8,513 nt of DNA. It comes from Phycisphaerales bacterium (GTDB lineage: Bacteria; Planctomycetota; Phycisphaerae; Sedimentisphaerales; Anaerohalosphaeraceae). Where the stretch lies: the NCBI GenBank assembly GCA_003152975.1, contig PMBP01000299.1, forward strand, positions 8,416-16,928. Reading direction: 5' to 3'. Shown piece by piece: positions 6,071 to 8,513 of the stretch (positions within the stretch are counted from its first letter, which is position 1; the number at the start of each line of letters is the position of its first letter). The notes under the pieces were generated by a model. It had not been told where the DNA came from, did not search any database, and was given only the letters and a program-made list of their open reading frames with translations. Position numbers and translations under genes: made by a program.

Positions 6071-7264
6071 ATGGCCAACGCAATCGTCAGCCAATCCGGC
6101 GGCCCGACCGGCGTGATCAATGCGTCGCTCGTCGGCGTCATCGAACAGGTCTGCAAGCAAAAGCAGATCGACAAGCTCTACGGCGCCGTCCATGCCGTCA
6201 AGGGCATCGTCAACGAGCAGTTCATCAACCTCAAGAAGATCTCCACGAAGATCCTCGATGAGGTCGCCGCGTCGCCGTCGTCGGCGCTGGGTTCCAGCCG
6301 CGATAAGCCCGACCGCGCCTACTGCGAGAAGATCCTGAATGTCTTCAAGAAATTCGACATCCGCTATTTCTACTACATCGGCGGCAACGACTCGGCCAAC
6401 ACCTGCTATATCATCGACACCATGGCCCGCGAGGCCGGCTATGACCTGCACGCTTTTCATGTCCCCAAGACCATCGACAACGACCTGCTCGTCACCGATC
6501 ATTGCCCCGGCTACGGCACGGCGGCCCGTTTCGTCGCCTGCGCGATCATGGGCGACGATCTCGACAACCGCGCCCTCCCCGGCGTGAAGATCGATGTGGT
6601 TATGGGCCGCCATGCCGGATTTCTGACGGCCGCCGCCGCCCTGGCCAAGCAGCGCGAGGATGACGCCCCTCACCTGATCTATATCCCCGAGCGCCCCGTC
6701 AGCATGGAAAAATTCCTTGCCGATGTCGATACCGCATACAAGAAATACAACCGCTGCGTGATCGCCGTCAGCGAAGGCATGAGCGATATCGACCACAAGA
6801 CCTGGACCGAAAAGATCGCCGAAACCGCCGAGCACGACGCCCACGGCAATGTCCAGCTTTCCGGTACCGGCGCCCTGGCCGATTTTCTCGCCGGTCAGGT
6901 CAAAGATAAACTCGGCATCAAGCGCGTCCGGGCCGACACCTTCGGCTACCTGCAGCGCAGCTTCGCCGGCCTGCAGTCCGATGTGGACGCCAAAGAGGCC
7001 CGCCGCTGCGGCCGCCAGGCCGTCCTGTATTCGATGAAGGAACAAAGCGGTTCGGTCGCGATTCGCCGCATGAAGACCGCCAAATACTCCGTTGAGTTGT
7101 TCCGCACGGAGCTTGCCAATGTGGCCGAGAAGACCAAGAGTATGCCCGACGCCTTCATCAATAAAGATGGCAACGGCATGACCGACGCGTTTCTCAAGTA
7201 TGCCCTGCCGCTGGCGGGCAAGCTGCCCCGGACCCAGTACCTCGGCAATCTTCCCAAGATCTGA
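6071..7264 (+). CDS. 6-phosphofructokinase, probably PPi-dependent
   Basis: Group-A phosphofructokinase that converts fructose 6-phosphate to fructose 1,6-bisphosphate in the cytosol; the PPi form is reversible and can serve glycolysis and gluconeogenesis. The 397 residues start with MANAIVSQSGGPTGVINAS, the phosphate-binding loop. Next come YYIGGNDSANT (101-111), PKTIDND (132-138) with catalytic Asp136, MGRHAGF (178-184), IPERP (205-209), SEG (234-236) and YLQRSFAGLQSD (293-304). In ATP enzymes the GGDGS loop has Gly where this protein has Asp107, and PGTIDND has Gly where this has Lys133. Both changes are the known markers of pyrophosphate specificity. Asn106 replaces the common Mg-binding Asp, as in GGNDS-type relatives. 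The start at 6071 rather than 6002 removes 23 residues unlike the family. The gene has its own promoter and a strong terminator, so it looks monocistronic. Cofactor use is inferred, not shown. Confidence 0.9.
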   Translation: MANAIVSQSGGPTGVINASLVGVIEQVCKQKQIDKLYGAVHAVKGIVNEQFINLKKISTKILDEVAASPSSALGSSRDKPDRAYCEKILNVFKKFDIRYFYYIGGNDSANTCYIIDTMAREAGYDLHAFHVPKTIDNDLLVTDHCPGYGTAARFVACAIMGDDLDNRALPGVKIDVVMGRHAGFLTAAAALAKQREDDAPHLIYIPERPVSMEKFLADVDTAYKKYNRCVIAVSEGMSDIDHKTWTEKIAETAEHDAHGNVQLSGTGALADFLAGQVKDKLGIKRVRADTFGYLQRSFAGLQSDVDAKEARRCGRQAVLYSMKEQSGSVAIRRMKTAKYSVELFRTELANVAEKTKSMPDAFINKDGNGMTDAFLKYALPLAGKLPRTQYLGNLPKI

Positions 7265-7296
7265 TCCGGTTAAACAAGGGTCACAAAGTCAGCATG

Positions 7297-7328
7297 AAGG
7301 CCCCTGCAGGGATGCGGGGGCTTTTATT
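7297..7328 (+). terminator. Strong intrinsic terminator after phosphofructokinase
   Basis: GCCCCTGCA (7300-7308) pairs with TGCGGGGGC (7313-7321) through eight Watson-Crick pairs and one G-T wobble, closed by a GGGA (GNRA-type) tetraloop. The stem can extend outward with AAG (7297-7299) against TTT (7322-7324), and TTTTATT follows the GC-rich stem. It lies 32 bp after the stop codon of the + strand gene. The same stem read on the - strand has only a weak T-tract (CCTTCAT), so it is mainly a + strand terminator. Confidence 0.85.
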
Positions 7329-7329
7329 A

Positions 7330-7360
<31 letters not shown>

Positions 7361-7411
7361 TTGCTTCTTTGTCAAACCCTGTGGTTGTTCAATTCGTATC
7401 GTTCGGAGAAA

Positions 7412-8513
7412 TTATGGCAACTCCAAAACCGCGACATCTTCGGCATCCAGAGATAGTGTCGCCTTTCCCTCCGCCCAGCGGACCTCCGTCTGCCGGACCA
7501 GTTCCTTAGAGACACCCGTGGTATTCGCCCGCGTGAGAGAAACCTGCCGGGTTTCGCGGCTGTCGTTGAACACGGTCAGCAACTTCTCGCCGAACCTTTC
7601 CACATACACTTGCGGATCGCTGGACCGAACCAGCGTGATCGGCTGCCATCCCGCCTCGGCCACCTTCTTGCACAACGGGAGATATTTGCCGAACAGGTCG
7701 CGATCCCGTTCGTACAACTCCGGCCGCGAAAAGTAATGTCCCTCCGATGCATTGTGGCTGAAAAACCCCGGAAACATCCCGTAGGCCAAAGACCGCTTCA
7801 TATAGAGTTCGACCTTCTCCTTCGGGAAATCCTCGAAGACCGTGTTCATCAGAAAACAGTACGGCTTGCGTCCGCAGATCGCCCGCCGATACAGCATCTC
7901 GGCGTCGGACATCGGCCGCCAGATCTTGCCGGGGTTCCAATCGGTCTCGGTGCCCATCACATCCAGGTGCGGGGCCAGCCAGCACAACCGGTCCGGCGTG
8001 GCATTCGCCATCATCAGTCGCCCGCGGTCGTGGATTTCCTCGGCGATCGCCCCCACATACTCCTGCGCGATCAGACCGCGGAAGATCGCCGGCTTGCGGC
8101 TGTCCAGCGAAAACACCAGCGGCGTCCGCGCCGCGGCAAAGTGATCGCGCCGGTAGTCCAGCTCGTCGGTCACATAGCCCTCGCTGGAGTCGATGTATTC
8201 ACCGTCCTGGTCGGCCTTGTGCTGCGGGCCGTAAAGGTCCTGCCGAATCTTCTCGCTCCACTTATTCTTGAAGTCTGTAACCTCGCCGGCGATATACGGC
8301 ATCGAATTAATGCTCCACACCGCCCCGTTGCACCACGGCTCGTCCAGCAGCCGCGACGGCGGCAGGCCGGCCTCGTCGCGGAAGCCGCTGCTCAGGAAGG
8401 CCCGGGCCGCGTCATCGCCCCCCTGGGCCAGCCGCCCGGCCTCGGCCAGCGATGCGTCCAGGGTGCGCGGAATCTCCTTGGCCATGCGCATCCACCAGGT
8501 CATGGGCTCGGTG
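7412..8513 (-). CDS. Probable glycoside-hydrolase-like protein, N-terminus beyond window
   Basis: The C-terminal 366 or so residues of a longer protein: the frame stays open to the window edge (Thr-Glu-Pro precedes the Met at 8503), so that Met is probably internal. I do not recognise a named family with certainty. The body reads like the second half of a TIM-barrel carbohydrate enzyme. DGEYIDSSEG (100-109, counted from the Met at 8503) resembles a strand-end acid motif with Asp100, Glu102 and Asp105. Then come HDRGRLMMANATPDRLCWLAPHLDVMGTETDWN (start about 158; possible acids Glu186, Asp188), and an aromatic and His-rich segment YGMFPGFFSHNASEGHYF (241-258). The last 65 or so residues (YVERFGEKLLTVFNDS to VAVLELP) look like the small beta-sandwich that closes many glycoside hydrolases. 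No signal peptide can be judged because the start is missing. It is convergent with the phosphofructokinase and not in its operon. Substrate and activity are unknown. Confidence 0.6.
   Translation of the reverse strand, partial: TEPMTWWMRMAKEIPRTLDASLAEAGRLAQGGDDAARAFLSSGFRDEAGLPPSRLLDEPWCNGAVWSINSMPYIAGEVTDFKNKWSEKIRQDLYGPQHKADQDGEYIDSSEGYVTDELDYRRDHFAAARTPLVFSLDSRKPAIFRGLIAQEYVGAIAEEIHDRGRLMMANATPDRLCWLAPHLDVMGTETDWNPGKIWRPMSDAEMLYRRAICGRKPYCFLMNTVFEDFPKEKVELYMKRSLAYGMFPGFFSHNASEGHYFSRPELYERDRDLFGKYLPLCKKVAEAGWQPITLVRSSDPQVYVERFGEKLLTVFNDSRETRQVSLTRANTTGVSKELVRQTEVRWAEGKATLSLDAEDVAVLELP

Noticed and set aside
6023..7045. A 340-codon open frame on the - strand opposite phosphofructokinase
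   Set aside because: It is a shadow of a well-conserved gene; its translation is repetitive and rich in Gly, Ala, Val and Asp with no recognisable domain.

Overview
The window is about 8.5 kb of GC-rich bacterial chromosome. It opens inside a translation and nucleotide gene cluster in the classic order rpsB - tsf - pyrH - frr, all on the + strand. Next come a long gene for a membrane-anchored AsmA-like envelope protein and a gene for a pyrophosphate-type phosphofructokinase, both also on +. A convergent gene on the - strand, probably a glycoside-hydrolase-like enzyme, runs off the right end. Both end genes are incomplete: rpsB lacks about its first 24 codons and the - strand gene lacks its N-terminus.

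The organism is most likely a diderm bacterium. High GC, an AsmA-type protein, a PPi-type phosphofructokinase with GGNDS and PKTIDND motifs, and a sugar-hydrolase-like neighbour together suggest Planctomycetota, perhaps Phycisphaerae. This is inference from gene content and protein style, not proof. No rRNA, tRNA, transposase or CRISPR array is visible.

Layout. 1-762 is ribosomal protein S2; 763-861 is a short spacer with two small hairpins; 862-1722 is EF-Ts. At 1709-1761 the end of tsf carries a good sigma-70-like promoter (TTGAAA, 16 bp, TACAAT) whose predicted start lies inside an intrinsic terminator hairpin, so rpsB-tsf and pyrH-frr look like two separately controlled units. 1782-2507 is UMP kinase and 2547-3107 is ribosome recycling factor. 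3108-3289 is non-coding with two inverted repeats. 3290-5956 is the 888-residue AsmA-like protein. A promoter at 5985-6012 drives the phosphofructokinase (6071-7264), which ends at a strong terminator (7297-7328). A 20-bp palindrome identical in form to the dRS3 / REP-like repeats of other bacteria follows at 7334-7353. The - strand gene occupies 7412-8513.

The first four genes support protein synthesis (small subunit, elongation-factor recycling, ribosome recycling) and UMP phosphorylation for RNA precursors. The phosphofructokinase serves glycolysis/gluconeogenesis, the AsmA-like protein probably serves envelope lipid traffic or assembly, and the last gene probably acts on carbohydrate. I see conserved housekeeping genes in an unusual neighbourhood rather than a clear new multi-gene system; the most interesting details are regulatory and repeat structures between genes.
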